From Monocercomonoides exilis (Eukaryota; Preaxostyla; Oxymonadida; Polymastigidae): DNA of 64,000 nt. Positions 41,572 to 53,643 of this stretch are shown here, in pieces; positions within the stretch are counted from its first letter, which is position 1; the number at the start of each line of letters is the position of its first letter. The notes beneath the pieces are model-generated. The model was not told the origin of the DNA and made no database searches. It saw nothing but the letters and a program-made list of their open reading frames with translations. A program made the translations under genes and the position numbers. The stretch spans positions 62,001 through 126,000 of the forward strand of contig LSRY02000025.1 of assembly GCA_001643675.2 (NCBI GenBank), given 5' to 3'.

Positions 41572-43164
41572 CTACAAATTAATAGGAGATTGCTCCGTTC
41601 CTATGTCTTTTGATTTGATGAAGCTTCTGAGTATTGGCTTATTTTCAATTTCATGTTTCTTTTCTTTTTCTTTTTTCTCCATCTCCTCAATTTTTGTTTC
41701 CTTTTTTTCACAAAACATTTTTGATTCAAGAATCAAAGTTTCAATCTGTTGATTCTCAATAAATTTCACAAATCTACCATTTTTTGATCTGTTTCTAATA
41801 TTTCTTTTTTTTCTTACAGTCTTTGTTTCTAAATCTGAGATAGTTTCTTCTTTCTCTTCTTTCTCTTCTTTCTCTTCTTTCTCTTCTTTCTCTTCTTTCT
41901 CTTCTTTCTCTTCTTTCTCTTCTTTCTCTTCTTTCTCTTCTTTCTCTTCTTTCTCTTCTTTCTCTTCTTTCTCTTCTTTTTCTTCTTTCTCTTCTTTCTC
42001 TTCTTTCTCTTCTTCATCTTCAATTTTTCTTCTTTTGAAATTCTCTGTTTTATATGTTTCAATCAATTTCTTTGATAATCTTTTTTTTTTCAATACTTCA
42101 TCCAGCTCACTTTCATCAGCCATTTCATAGTTTCTTCTTTTTTTCATTTCCTGTTTTTTCAAATAGTAAGATGATAATTTGAATTTTCTTTCTTTATTCA
42201 AAACGCTTATCATATTTGAAGCACTTTCGTCGTAGGCACGTAAAAAAACATCCAAACTTCTCTTGTCAATTTTTGATAATTCTTTCATGAATGAGATTGG
42301 AGTGAGTCGATTATTATATCTAAATTGAAACTCGTAAACATATTCCTTAGTTTTCATATATGTTCTCCCTCGTTTTGGAATATGATTTTTCAAATGAGAC
42401 CAGATACCTTCAATTGTCTGTGTGTAAACCTTTGGATTTTCTGGTTTAACAAAATTAAGAGTATGATTAACGCTGTCTATTGTAAAACCATTTTCACTGA
42501 TGCAATTGTAAGCTGACCATTTATCAGACATGATCGTTGCTGATCTTTCAATGTTTTTTTTAACGAAATATAAAATTGTGTCTGCTTTTCTATCAGGAAG
42601 AAATTCAACAATTAGTTTTTGAGGCTTTCCTTTTTCCTTTCTCTCAATGACTCCCCACAACCATTGCTGTTCTCTGCATCTCCCAACTCCATTTTTTCTT
42701 TTGTGAATCAAAGTTTCATCTATTTCAACTATGCGATTGTCTCCGACTTTTTCCATTTTGCTCGTTTCAAAAAAGCAGCATATTCTTCTCATCTTTTCAT
42801 TAAATTTCACAACAGTTTTGTTTGTAACATTCAGCTCGAAAGAAACTTCCTTTATTGAATGCTTGTACCAAAAATGATATAATAGAGATGCAATTTTCAA
42901 AGGTGATAAGCGAAATTCCATGAATATCGAATCATAACTCCAACTGTAAATTCTTCCACATTTTGAACATCTGTATGCATAGTAATCAATTTCTTTTTTG
43001 TACAGTTTCAGCTCCATCGTTCTGTCGCATTTCCAACATTTCCTATTTCTTTTTATCAATCCGTATTTAGATAGCAATTCAACTGCAAGATGATTTTTGT
43101 TGTTTGATTGAATTATAAACTCGTTGAAAGTTAATTCTCTTTCCAATAAGTCGTTCTCACTCAT
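41572..43164 (-). CDS. IS1595/ISXO2-like (Merlin superfamily) transposase
   Basis: Intact 530-residue protein. Residues 40-75 hold a zinc ribbon (CWKCDRTM and YRCSKCGRIY). A helix-turn-helix region follows (HSIKEVSFELNVTNKTVV). The DDE domain shows VEIDETLIHKRKN, SDKWSAYN and TIEGIWSHLKNHIPKRGRTY, the D, D and E (or N/H) pattern of the ISXO2-like family. The C-terminal 200 residues are Lys/Glu-rich and contain a 9-bp repeat coding for Glu-Lys-Glu units, an unusual extension for the family. Intact coding suggests recent activity. No terminal repeats were identified close to the gene. Confidence 0.85.
   Translation of the reverse strand: MSENDLLERELTFNEFIIQSNNKNHLAVELLSKYGLIKRNRKCWKCDRTMELKLYKKEIDYYAYRCSKCGRIYSWSYDSIFMEFRLSPLKIASLLYHFWYKHSIKEVSFELNVTNKTVVKFNEKMRRICCFFETSKMEKVGDNRIVEIDETLIHKRKNGVGRCREQQWLWGVIERKEKGKPQKLIVEFLPDRKADTILYFVKKNIERSATIMSDKWSAYNCISENGFTIDSVNHTLNFVKPENPKVYTQTIEGIWSHLKNHIPKRGRTYMKTKEYVYEFQFRYNNRLTPISFMKELSKIDKRSLDVFLRAYDESASNMISVLNKERKFKLSSYYLKKQEMKKRRNYEMADESELDEVLKKKRLSKKLIETYKTENFKRRKIEDEEEKEEKEEKEEKEEKEEKEEKEEKEEKEEKEEKEEKEEKEEKEEKEEKEEKEEKEETISDLETKTVRKKRNIRNRSKNGRFVKFIENQQIETLILESKMFCEKKETKIEEMEKKEKEKKHEIENKPILRSFIKSKDIGTEQSPINL
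41846..42015 (-). repeat. 9-bp coding minisatellite in the transposase
   Basis: About 18 units of GAGAAAGAA (minus strand), one with a C-to-T change. Adds a charged EKE tract. Also gives a spurious Lys/Arg frame. Confidence 0.9.
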
Positions 43165-43600
43165 GTATTTGATATAATTGTTCTGCAGATGATCAAAATT
43201 TTAAAAATTTTGATATTTATAATGGAAAATTTAAAAAAAAAAAACACACATTTGGAATTTGATTTTTAACTTCTTTTTGACATAAAAAACATATATTTTT
43301 TTTGAATAATTTGCATAATTTTTTTCATAATCAATATACAAAAAAAACTCAAATAAATAATCAAAAACAAATATAATCACAGCTTTGTTTTTCCTTATTA
43401 AAATAATGAATGCATAATTTCAAAGCGTTAATTCTGTGTGATAATTTCGTTCATTTATTAAAAAGTTTGAATTTGTTTTCTGTTTCGTTTTGTTTCAATT
43501 GTTTACTCATCACTGCATTCTCATTTTTTCCAAACATATAAATATACATTAGAATCATATTTTCTTTTGTTTCGCATTATCATTCAGGTCTTTCTCCTAA
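43165..43600. other. AT-rich spacer upstream of the transposase
   Basis: Very AT-rich, with A-runs. Would hold the transposase promoter. Nothing else seen. Confidence 0.4.
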
Positions 43601-46600
43601 AGAATTGTTTGGAAAGAACTTTTTCATCTCTCCATTTTTCCATCCGCACTCGATGCATATGAAAATACTCGAGTAATGCATTCTCGCTTTAAGTCTCTGT
43701 GATAACTATTATCGCGAATCATCATCAAAAGAATTGTGTCCGATTGAATGCTCTTGAATAACACCAGATTCACATCCATCATCATGTCACTCACTTCCTC
43801 ATTCGGTGTGTAGTTTCCACATCTTTCTCAACTTCACCACCACACTCTCTCCTCACACAATCATGCTTTCAGCCATAATTTTCACTTCAAACTCCCCAAA
43901 CGGGATCTCCAATGTCAGGCACTCCCACAGCATCATCCCTATCGAAAACACCACCGTCTTCTTCGTCGCATGTTTCTTTTTCCCATTCAGCAGTTCTGGT
44001 GCCTTCCACCTCAAACACTCTTTTTTGAGAATTCCCTCATCCTCAAAGGCAGATGAGGGAAGGGAGTCACTTTCATCATCATCATCACTTGCAGATGTCA
44101 CAACAGTCGATGAAGAGATGGATGATGAGTCTGAACTATCATCTGACAATAAGTCCGAATACATCACGATGCAGATGACCATGTGTTCTGAGAACAGCAC
44201 GATGTGTGGGCTGAAATTGGCAAGAGAAGATAATCCATTTTCGATTTCATGATATGAATGGAGTGCCCCATTCGCCACCCAGAACAGGATCTGAGCAGCT
44301 GTTATTTCTCTCTCCTTCAAACTCCCAATCGCCATCTCCTTCTTCTCATTCCTCCCATGTAACATCATGAACAGTGAATCCCTCAGATCCACAATCAGCT
44401 TCTCATGGGGAGACGAACAGGCCATCGCATCCACAAGATTCGACATTGATGAGGTGGTTGGGCACAGACTTTCCGATCGAACAAATGTCGTGTCTGTATC
44501 TGAAGTATCTGTGGATGAAATGGATGGTGATGGTGTTCGTTTTCTCGTTTCATCCTCGATCTCTTTCTCATCAACCTTTTCCAATGCCCATTCTGGGATC
44601 TTGTCTGAGTCTCTGCCCAGGATGTATTCAGTCGATCCACTCTCACTCAACAAATGTTCCGATGACTCCGAATGTCCCAAGCTTTTCTCATACACTCTCT
44701 TCTTTGCCTTCTCTTCCTTCTTCTTCTCTGCCTCTCTCTCAGCTCTCCTCCACTGCTCTTCTGGAGATGGTTCCATCGTCATCATCTCGATCAGTTTCGG
44801 ATCTTTTCTGATGTTATCGTTCACAATCTCTCTCAGATCTTTGTTCTCTTTCTTTGCTTTTCTCCATCGAACAGCCAGAACAATTGACACAACAAAAACA
44901 ATCAGCAGAATTACAACAAGCACAATCACAATCAACAACCAATAAGATTTCCCTTCTTTTCCTCCTTCAACAATTCTCTCCTCTCATTTTGGTTCGGTTT
45001 CACTTGCATTCTTCAGAATGAATGAATGTGTTGATGAAGGAAATTCAATATTCCCAAACAAAACAGAAACGCTTACCTCCATTTCATTTCCACAACTGCT
45101 GATGAGATCCTTTGCAACGCTTCCTTCGACTTCTCTTTCCGACAAGAATCCATTTGAATCAAAATCATGTTTTTCAATCTCTTTCTCTTCTCCCTTTCTC
45201 TTCACAACTGAGAATGACAGATTGCATGGAATAAGAAGCAATCCTTTGAATGTCAGCTTCATTCTGTTTGTCTCTTCTTTTGCTTCCACACTCTCCAGAA
45301 CAGGAATGAAGAATGATGAATCCCATTCTGAAACAATCCCTTCAAAACTGCACCCTTCATTCAACATCCACAATGACGAATTATCCTTCACTCCATCTCC
45401 TCCTTTCAAACTCATCACATTCAATGTTCCAGAATCAGAACAAATGATGTTTCTTCTCAGTGATGAATATCCCTCAATTGATGGACTATTGTTTTCAAAT
45501 CTTCCATCATTAACAGCCAGCTCCCCTCCATTCATTGTTATTCCACCATCCGGTGAATTTGATAATGTTGAAACTTTCATCATTACAGAACTCTTCACAA
45601 CATCCACAACAGATCCAGACCATTGGCACATCTCTTCTTCCACATTCAAATATTGTTCATTTCTTTCCTTTACGCTTCCATCAAAAATGCAACTGTCCAT
45701 TTTCACATGAAAACAATTCTCCAATTTCATCAATTTCCCTTTTGTAATCTTTGAACCAACTCCACTCATTGTGCAATTTGTCAACTGTATCGTCTTTTTC
45801 GGAGACAGGCAAGATATCAATGATTCTTCATTCCCTTCATCTGTTATGTTTTCTGTGTTAAAATTCTTAATTGTTAATTGACCACATCCAATGATTTTAA
45901 TAACCGAATGAGAAACTATTGAATTGAATATCTCAAACAAATAAATCACTGAAGGAAGAGAAGATGAAAGATGCAATGACGATTCATGAAAAATGATATT
46001 TGATATCTTGCATTCCATAAGTTGTAATTCTCCTTTTTCCATTTTTATAATGTGAAATGGAATATTTGCAAAAGCTTCATTTCCATCTTCCATCAGTTGC
46101 TTTGAGCCAAATGAGCAATTCACAATTTCAAGAATTCCTCCATCTGGTGAGATCAGCGATTCATGTAAAGAAATGAAATTCGAATCAAACACAAAATTCA
46201 CTCTCACCAATGACACTGTTCAGTTGTTGTCATCAATGCTTCTCTTGTTTTTCCAATGTTCGATTTCACTTCAACTTCACACAAATCTCTGCTCTTCGAG
46301 CTCAAACTCATTTCCTTCAGACTTATCTCTTCACCAATTACGCTCTCTTCCACAACAAGAATTTGACTAATAAGTTCTGAAGTCAAATGCATTAGTCCAT
46401 GCTCAATCGAATAACATGGAAGTGTGTTGGTTCCACACTGTTTTTCGTTTGATCCATTCACGCTGCTCACAATAATCGTATCGCTCTGGTGAATAGTTAC
46501 AAATCCAATCAGATCTGTATCTTTTATGATAATCACATTCATCTCTTCCATATATTGCGTTATTACGAGTGAAATATCGCTCTCGAAGATCTAACTGAAA

Positions 46601-46790
46601 TTGCGTTTCATTGATCTGCGATGTGATGTTGATTTATTCAATGTAAATATCGTTTCACACTTTTTCTGTGTTTGAATTGAACTTCATTCACACAAATCCA
46701 GTTCGAATTTCCTCTTTCATTTGCTGCAAAACACATTCCATCTTTCATATTTGTGCAGTAGTTGTTGCTTCTGTAAATATCTTCTTGCAT
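43600..46790 (-). pseudogene. Beta-helix membrane protein with pseudokinase domain, several breaks
   Basis: Read on minus. Beta-helix rungs run from 46551 to 44984 (SSVNGSNEKQCGTNTLPCYS, KTIQLTNCTMSGVGSKITKG). A frameshift lies near 46204. After SETEPK a TGA at 44984-44986 is followed in register by a membrane span (LLIVIVLVVILLIVFVVSIV, about 44940-44875), a basic juxtamembrane helix and EEQWRRAEREAEKK. The kinase-like region has CLRWKAPELLNG and VFSIGMMLWECLTLEIPFGE but no HRD or DFG motif, so it is a pseudokinase, as in many oxymonad relatives. Frames break again after 43853. The 5-prime end falls in the terminal repeat and lacks a signal peptide. Confidence 0.65.
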
Positions 46791-47460
46791 TTAACATTCA
46801 ACATTGATTCAGTAAAAAAATAAATAAAAAAATAATGAAAATCGTTAAAACATTCTTTAAATAAGTTAATTTATATGAAATTCACACTTTCATGGCATCA
46901 ACAAAGCTTCTTTATTCATGATCATCATTGCGTAATATTATCATCCTCAAACTGCACAAAAATTTTCATCTTAAAAATCATAAACAAAATTGATAAAGAT
47001 TTGAATGATATATTGATAATTATACATCACACACATTAAAACTGTATTTATATATATGATTTGTTGTATGTTCGCAAACGAGGGTTCAATTCTTGATGAA
47101 AGAAAGAAAATTCTAATTTTTTGGACATTAAAAATATAATTGTGGGATTGATCAAAATATTTAAATTTTTTAATTAATTTTTTTAAATGTTTTATTTTTT
47201 GAAAAATCATAAATAAAATAAGAGTATATAATAATAAATGACCTCACAGCTGCTTATTATTTTAAAATTATCTTATTTTATCATTTTTATAAGAAAAATA
47301 CCAGTGTTTATGGGTGATTTGTAAAAATTGTTTTTTCTCAAGGATCAAAAAGAATTTCAAAATTCCAGTCCATACAAATGTTTTATAATTAAATATACTT
47401 TTTATTTATCACAATGTTTTAAAGAATATCCAAGGATTGGGAATGTGCTTTAAATACACC
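46711..47460 (-). repeat. Right terminal inverted repeat of the 9.47-kb insertion
   Basis: Reverse copy of 37989-38738. Ends at TA 47461-47462 next to the helicase half of the PrimPol-SF3 gene. Confidence 0.85.
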
Positions 47461-47462
47461 TA

Positions 47463-48963
47463 TGCCGAGTATATCGAATTATCAAACGATAGAGTGCAAA
47501 TCAGCGATAATTTGACAGCAAACGCACGTGATTACTATTATGCTGCAAAACAACGATACAGATGTTAGAGATTATTGCCATTTGAATTTGTTAAGATGTG
47601 CAAGATTTGGAATAATGACCATTACACAAACGAGATATTACAGTTGCTGAGAAACGACTACAATATCGTTTCACCAATATAAATGTCTGATTCGTTTTCC
47701 ATTACAGATATTCGACGAAAAGCTGAGACAAAACAAATCAAAAACTCATGTGATATTATTAGTGATTTGTCGAGAGTTATTCGATTTATTTAAACAGGGT
47801 CGATGTATATTCAAATAGATTTCAATATAAACGATAAACGTTGGGGGATAACGTTTGCTACAGACACCAAAATGACACGTAACTTAAAGATGATTAAACT
47901 GTGGAAAACTGAACATGAAACAACAACAGCACATGACATTCTACTGTCTTGTTTGTCGAAACCAACATTAAAAGGTGTAATGTTTAACGCAAATGATACA
48001 GCTAAAATATTCTCAATATTTCATGGTTTAAAGTCCAATTTGCGAGAACATGTCGATACGGACACAATCTCAATGTTTCTGGACTTTGTTCGTGAGGAAA
48101 TTGCTGATTCTTACTACGATGTGGATGAATATGTTATAACTGGATTGCTAACATTGTTCAAACACCCTGGAATAAAAAATGAAACGGCATTGATATTGAA
48201 AGGTATTCAAGGTATTGGGAAAAACAGATTCACAGATGTTATATCTGAACTATTCGCTGGTTATTCCAGTCGAAATGTCACAGAAATTGGAGAATTGACT
48301 GAAAACTTCAACTCTGTTGTTGAAAGCAAAATGTTGATTGTTTTGAATGAACTGAAAAATTGTGGAGACGACAGACTTGCAAATTACAATGCGTTGAAGT
48401 CTGTAATAACAGAAAACATTATTAGAATAAATGAGAAGAATCAACCACGTAGAACCACCGAGAATGTGGCTAATTGAATATTTGTGACAAACCACGCATT
48501 TCCAGTAAAGATTGAAACAGGTGATAGGAGATATGTTGTTATTGCATGTTATGGTTAATGCAAGAACAATTTCGATTATTTCAAACAACTATGTTCTTCA
48601 TTTGCAACAGAGTTTTTTGACAATTTGCTGACATATTTAATGAACAAAGACCTTTCATCATTTAACGTTTGATCAATACCAATGAAAGAAGCTAAAATAG
48701 ATATTACAAAAGCAAGAATAAGTCCGTTGGAAATGTGGATTTGTAATCATTACGAAGAGCTATGTGTTGGAATGAATTGAACAGAAGCTCTCCTCTGCAA
48801 ACCTGTTGAAATTAAAGGAAGAAACTTCCAACTGCAACTGAAAGATAAATGTGATCATAAACAGAAATCTATAAATGGAAAATATTCATTGCATAATATA
48901 TTGAAAGAAGAATGCAAACTGTTGTACAGACAAACTGTATCTAACGATGAGGATTATTTATAA
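47463..48963 (+). pseudogene. Second PrimPol-SF3 gene, helicase part (split, seven in-frame stops)
   Basis: Continuation of the gene begun at 37441. The frame runs from EYIELSNDRVQISDNL to DEDYL with TAG 47566, TAA 47680, TAA 47791, TGA 48475, TAA 48556, TGA 48670 and TGA 48778, and no frameshift. SF3 helicase motifs are Walker A KGIQGIGKNRF, Walker B MLIVLNELKN and motif C IFVTNHAFPVKI with GDRRYVV, which here lies after a TGA. The tail contains SIPMKEAKIDITKARISPLE, typical of virophage and viral SF3 proteins. That a frame with seven stops stays alignable and unshifted is striking. Confidence 0.75.
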
Positions 48964-48999
48964 TAGCAGAAATGTTACTGTTTTATTTTTTCACGTTTT

Positions 49000-49515
49000 G
49001 CCCATTTGCCCAGTTTGCCCGTTTGCCCACATATTTTGCAGAATATAATTGACCAGGTCCACCCGGTCCACCCAGTCCAGGTGAAAAGCACGGAGATTTA
49101 ACTCAATATTTCCACGCCACAGCATCACCCACATTTCCTGACAAGCTTAACCTGTGCAGGCAAAACATCTGTTTGGAACAACTGACGATGTGACTGATGT
49201 GTACCACTGACGATATAACGAACGTATACCACCGACGATGTCATGTGGCAATGTGGCAAGATGATGATACAGTCGAAAATAAATGAAATCTTTCAAAATC
49301 ATAGCAAATTAGGGGTAAAATGCTCATGTTGGCAGAAATGGCATGTTGGCAGCTCTTTTCAGATGAAATCAAAAGATCCGGACTACCGGACTACAGGACT
49401 ACGCTTCCAGTACGGAGATTATAGCCAATATTCCCCTTCCCCAAGCCTCTCGATATTGCCACAATCCTGTATCCTGACTACCGGTTTACCACTTTTTCAA
49501 GCAAAAATATAGATG
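49000..49515. promoter_or_regulatory. Iteron-rich region after the helicase half (mirror copy)
   Basis: Mirror of 36790-37304, with TTTGCCC four times near 49003-49030. The second PrimPol-SF3 gene is thus framed by the same iteron block on both sides, in opposite orientation. Confidence 0.55.
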
Positions 49516-49598
49516 TTGGCAATCCACCACAACGCCATCGTGACTACTGTTTGGTACAATCAACGATACAACAAACGTGTGTAGTCAGTTATATTTCA

Positions 49599-49850
49599 TT
49601 AATTATCACATTGTTCCCAATCAAGCCTGTGCAGGCAATAACCACTAACTTTTTCCATCAACTCATCTAACAACTCATCACTTTCGATAAGCTTTCTCCT
49701 CAATATCTTAATCAACTTCTTCTGTTTCTCAGATGCATGTTCGTTGTAATACTTAGTTTCTTCCTTTCGTTTTTCCTGAAACTGTTTAATTTGTTTCTGT
49801 TGAGCCTCTTTCGCTTCCTCCACAGTTGCGTATATCTTCTTCCGACTCAT
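49599..49850 (-). CDS. Small MSRKK-type coiled protein (mirror copy)
   Basis: Identical 83-residue protein to that at 36451-36702, on the opposite strand. Both copies point inward to the PrimPol-SF3 gene. Confidence 0.55.
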   Translation of the reverse strand: MSRKKIYATVEEAKEAQQKQIKQFQEKRKEETKYYNEHASEKQKKLIKILRRKLIESDELLDELMEKVSGYCLHRLDWEQCDN

Positions 49851-49969
49851 TTTCGATAAAACAAAAAAACAAAATCAATTATTTTTATTTACGATTTCAC
49901 CAACGATCACACAAACGATTTCATCAACGATAACATCAACATTCAACACATAACACGTTCAACATACAA

Positions 49970-50225
49970 CACATGTCTAATTTTTTTTTGAAAAGTTCCT
50001 TTTGTATAATTTTCAAATTAAATAAAAATTCCATTTTTCAATCAAATTTCTGTTCCCACTCCCCAAATTTCGCTGTCGTGAAAATAAAATCTTGATAATG
50101 TTTATTTTTCCATTTTTGTAAATTTTCATGAGAAAGAACAGAAATTTGATTGAAATATGAAATTTTTATTTTATTTGAAAATTAAACAAAAGGAACTTTT
50201 CAAAAAAATTTAGACACATGTATTT
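49970..50225. repeat. 85-bp stem inverted repeat (mirror copy)
   Basis: Mirror of 36083-36336, with one extra T in a T-run. Confidence 0.6.
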
Positions 50226-50342
50226 CATCAACGATAACACCAATTTTCACACAATTTCACCACTAATTTACCAACTTGAAAATAACTTTCGTTAATCTTC
50301 CAGTTAATCTTTTAGCTAATTCTCCTTCCCGGAGATATGTTA

Positions 50343-50645
50343 TGTCAGCTATAGATCCATCTCGATTACACCATATCAATAACCCCAACTTTATCGAACA
50401 TCACTGCCAACATAGTCATCGAAAACCCTGAGAATACCAGCAATAACTCTCGATCATCTATCTCTCCTCATTGCTTATTCTATATTATTGTGCAAAATGA
50501 TAACAACCATCAGATATACATAAAACGATCTCCATCATATTATAATTGCCTATCCAACTTATTATACAAGATGATAACAACCATTAGATATTCATAAATA
50601 GATAATATTGATTGACATCATCGAGATGGATCCATAGCAGGTATG
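50343..50645. repeat. MITE-like unit (mirror copy)
   Basis: Mirror of 35660-35962, ends GCTATAGATCCATCTCGAT and ATCGAGATGGATCCATAGC. Confidence 0.45.
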
Positions 50646-50664
50646 CCAAATCTCTCTTGAATAG

Positions 50665-51155
50665 AAAATGAAAATATAATTTTAAAGATCATAAAACATA
50701 TGTTGAAATTTAACAATACACATGAACATTTACGCAAAAATATAGCAGTTTAACAGATATTCATCAGATAAACAACAGTTTGTTGTTAATTATTGTTAAA
50801 AAACATTAATTCTCAAAATAAGTTATCTAAACAAATTGATCAAAGTTTTCGAAAAAAAATTACAAAGATAATATTATTTTATAATGAATTGAAATTCATG
50901 AATTTTCACTTTTTTCACTTGAAAAGCCCACAACTATAATTACCTCATCTTTTTCATCCTCTGTCCTTATTTTTGGTATTGCCTCAGTTGCTTGGCGAAC
51001 ATTCCATTCAACCACTTTTCTGAATATATTTCTCTGTACTATTTCTTCTTCTTCGAAAATCACTTTGAAAGCTGGACAGATATGTGACAAAGTTTCTAAG
51101 AATTCTTCAGCAGTCTTGCTTGATTCAGTTTCGATCTTGAATGAAGATGTTAGAG
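50665..51155. other. Conserved segment with open frame (mirror copy)
   Basis: Mirror of 35150-35640. The frame VIFEEEEIVQRNIFRK is present on minus (50896-51198). Near its end one base fewer changes the last codons relative to the left arm. Confidence 0.35.
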
Positions 51156-51169
51156 TGACTTTAGAAATC

Positions 51170-52900
51170 GGAGAGGATGACTTTCGGGCTGATAACAATC
51201 AGCTCTGAGAGGCTGGTGCTATGCGAGCTAGAAACACTGGGCAAAGTGGCGAGCACAATGTTTTCACAGATCAAGTGCACCGGGAGCCGCAGCGTGGTGG
51301 AGTGCAGCAGGTGTGAAAAGATTGCAGGGGTGGGGAGAAGGGGAGCGAAGGCGGGGGATGTGTAAAGATCGCAGCGAGGCCAGAGGAGGTGGTGAAGCTA
51401 GGCACAGGCCCATGGCTTGTATTACGGTGTGTTCTTGGGGGAGGTGGATGCCTCCAGGCAGTTTGCCCTCGACGAGCTCAGAGGAAGATGCAGCACATTT
51501 CAACTGGAATATGCCCAACACCTACCTCAGTGCCATCGACGAGCGCTGCGGATTCAAGCTGCTCTCTGCACGACCATCCCTCACGCCCTTTCCCTCAGAC
51601 TCACTCCGCTCACCCTTTCCTCATTCACCATCTCCGAAACATCCCACACCTCCGACCGACACCGACCATGTTGTCGAACTCCTCCCCCTTTATCACCTTC
51701 GATAGCGCTCACCAGATGCTTGTCGACCAGGATACCGGCTCCTCTTCCCTCCATGTTAGCTCCATGCATGACCCCCTGTGCATCCCTCTCCACCGTCGTA
51801 CTCTTTATCAAAAGTTAATGTTGTTTTTCCAACATTCGAATCATATTTTTCTCTTTAAGAAATATTCCTGCTCATTTCGCCTTCGCAAACACGCTGATGT
51901 TGTTGCCTTTCTCAACACCTGCATCCTCACCCACCGGCACTTCTCCTTTCATTCCTCTTTCTCCCATGCCAACTTCTCCACCATCTGTGCTGTCACCTCT
52001 GCTCGTGTTTCAACAATGTCATCAGCTACAACGTTAAGTTCCTCATCGAAGAAGATCTCACAGTTGGAGGTTTCAGTTTTGTGATTCTCTTCTTCCAGTG
52101 TTAAATCTGTCAATAAGTTCCTTCAGCGTGATGCGTTCCATCTTCACTGACATCTCGCTCATCGAACTCCAAATCAGCACGTTCAAGTGTAATAGCAGCA
52201 CGGATCTAGTCTATCTCGCAAACTGCACCATCTCCCAGAGAGGAGCTCCCTCTGCCCTTGGGCTTGAATCCTTGTTCTCACATAGCTCTTCAGTCATTTT
52301 CGATGCCTGCTCAATTAATGGATGTGCTTCACAACCGCAATAAATCTCGATTGTGAACTGCATCTGACTCACAAGAAAGTGTCTATAAATGGAATGTTCA
52401 TATTGTGATTTTTGACAGAGTCGCTGGAGGCGTATGTGCCTATCCCTTCTGATTCACAAATAACGGCTCAGCTATTCGTAATAACTATTTCTCTTGCTTC
52501 AATTCCGTCTGCCACAACGCTGTCGTTCTATTCATTTCCTTGCTCTGATGAAGCAATAACATGTTGCGTGTGACTTTTATGGGGCTTCCAAAAAGAGAAA
52601 CTTAATTGGAACTGTATATCATCTTAGCCCCTTTTCAGGCATTTCGTTTCTGCTCTTTCGAGTTTGGAAATAAGAAAACCACCTAGCAGGATGGCTATTA
52701 AATTCAACGGATGTCTTCTTCATCCCTGCAATCTGTGTTTTTCTATTGCACAGAAAAAGGAAAAAAAGAGGAGGTTGATTGGAACAAGTTTGATGAAAAT
52801 GGATCATTGTCAGAAAGAGAATCTTAAGGAAGAGTGGCAAAGGATCTCGTCAGCAGCTGTGGAAGTGAGATAGAAGTGAGTTTGGGCATGTTATTTGGAT
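51170..52900 (+). pseudogene. Beta-helix pseudogene (mirror copy)
   Basis: Mirror of 33400-35130, with the same broken frames. One base differs near 51685, which changes how the short frames join. Not functional. Confidence 0.5.
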
Positions 52901-53643
52901 AGATAGCACAATCTACATCAATACTGTCATTCATTCAACTCAATCTTTCCTCTTTAATCTATGTTAAATAATAACATATTGCAAAACTTCTTTAATTAAT
53001 TGCCTTTTCCTCATTTTCAACTTTAACTTTCCTTTGCTCATTTAAATCATCCTTCCTCTGAAACTATTCTTCTCAACAGCTGAGTGTCAGGTATCAATGA
53101 AATAAATAGCGTCTGAGCCTTCTCCATAATTGGTTCTTTTTTCATTCTCCTTTTTCATCACTTTCTGATTATCTTCTTCTTTGTCGTACGATCTCCAATT
53201 CTTTAAATATCCTGAATGTGAAAAAGAATCATTTCGAAAATCAAAAGAATAACAACAAACCTCTCGAAAATGTTTGAAGTCCGTTTTCAGTATTTTCCCT
53301 TCCAGACTTTATTCATTCATCATTTTTGGGCTTCCTAATCGTATTCAATCGTATTGAAAGCAAATTGTTCAATAATTTTCTTTCAGTGTTCTTATCAAAC
53401 ATCTTGTTTTCTCATTCGATTATATTCAATGCTTCATTGATTTCTCTCATTCTTTTTTCTTTGATAATTATAATTTTTCTTCTTGCATCATGGAATCTCT
53501 GTCAATTTTTCATTCCCAACGTTGTCTTTGGCTTTTTGCATAAATTCTCTTTTAGAGATTTCAATCATAACATGTTTCTTCCTCCTCCTCCTCATCTTTA
53601 TCATCATCTTCTTCTTCCTCTTCATTCATTCGTTCAGGCGACT
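52901..53643. other. Polinton 2 flank, low-complexity DNA (mirror copy)
   Basis: Mirror of 32660-33400. No gene recognised. Confidence 0.4.

Larger units (their letters stand above)
37989..47460. mobile_element. 9.47-kb insertion with long terminal inverted repeats and host genes
   Basis: Ends are inverted copies beginning GGTGTATTTAAAGCACATTC, about 750 bp long (37989-38738 and 46711-47460), flanked by TA (37987-37988 and 47461-47462). Excision with one TA restores the PrimPol-SF3 frame (EMLA-YA-EYIEL). Inside are two convergent beta-helix gene copies, whose first codons lie within the terminal repeats, and an IS1595/Merlin-like transposase gene. Merlin elements make longer target duplications, so that transposase may not be the one that moved this unit. 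It may instead be a second nested insertion. Confidence 0.7.
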
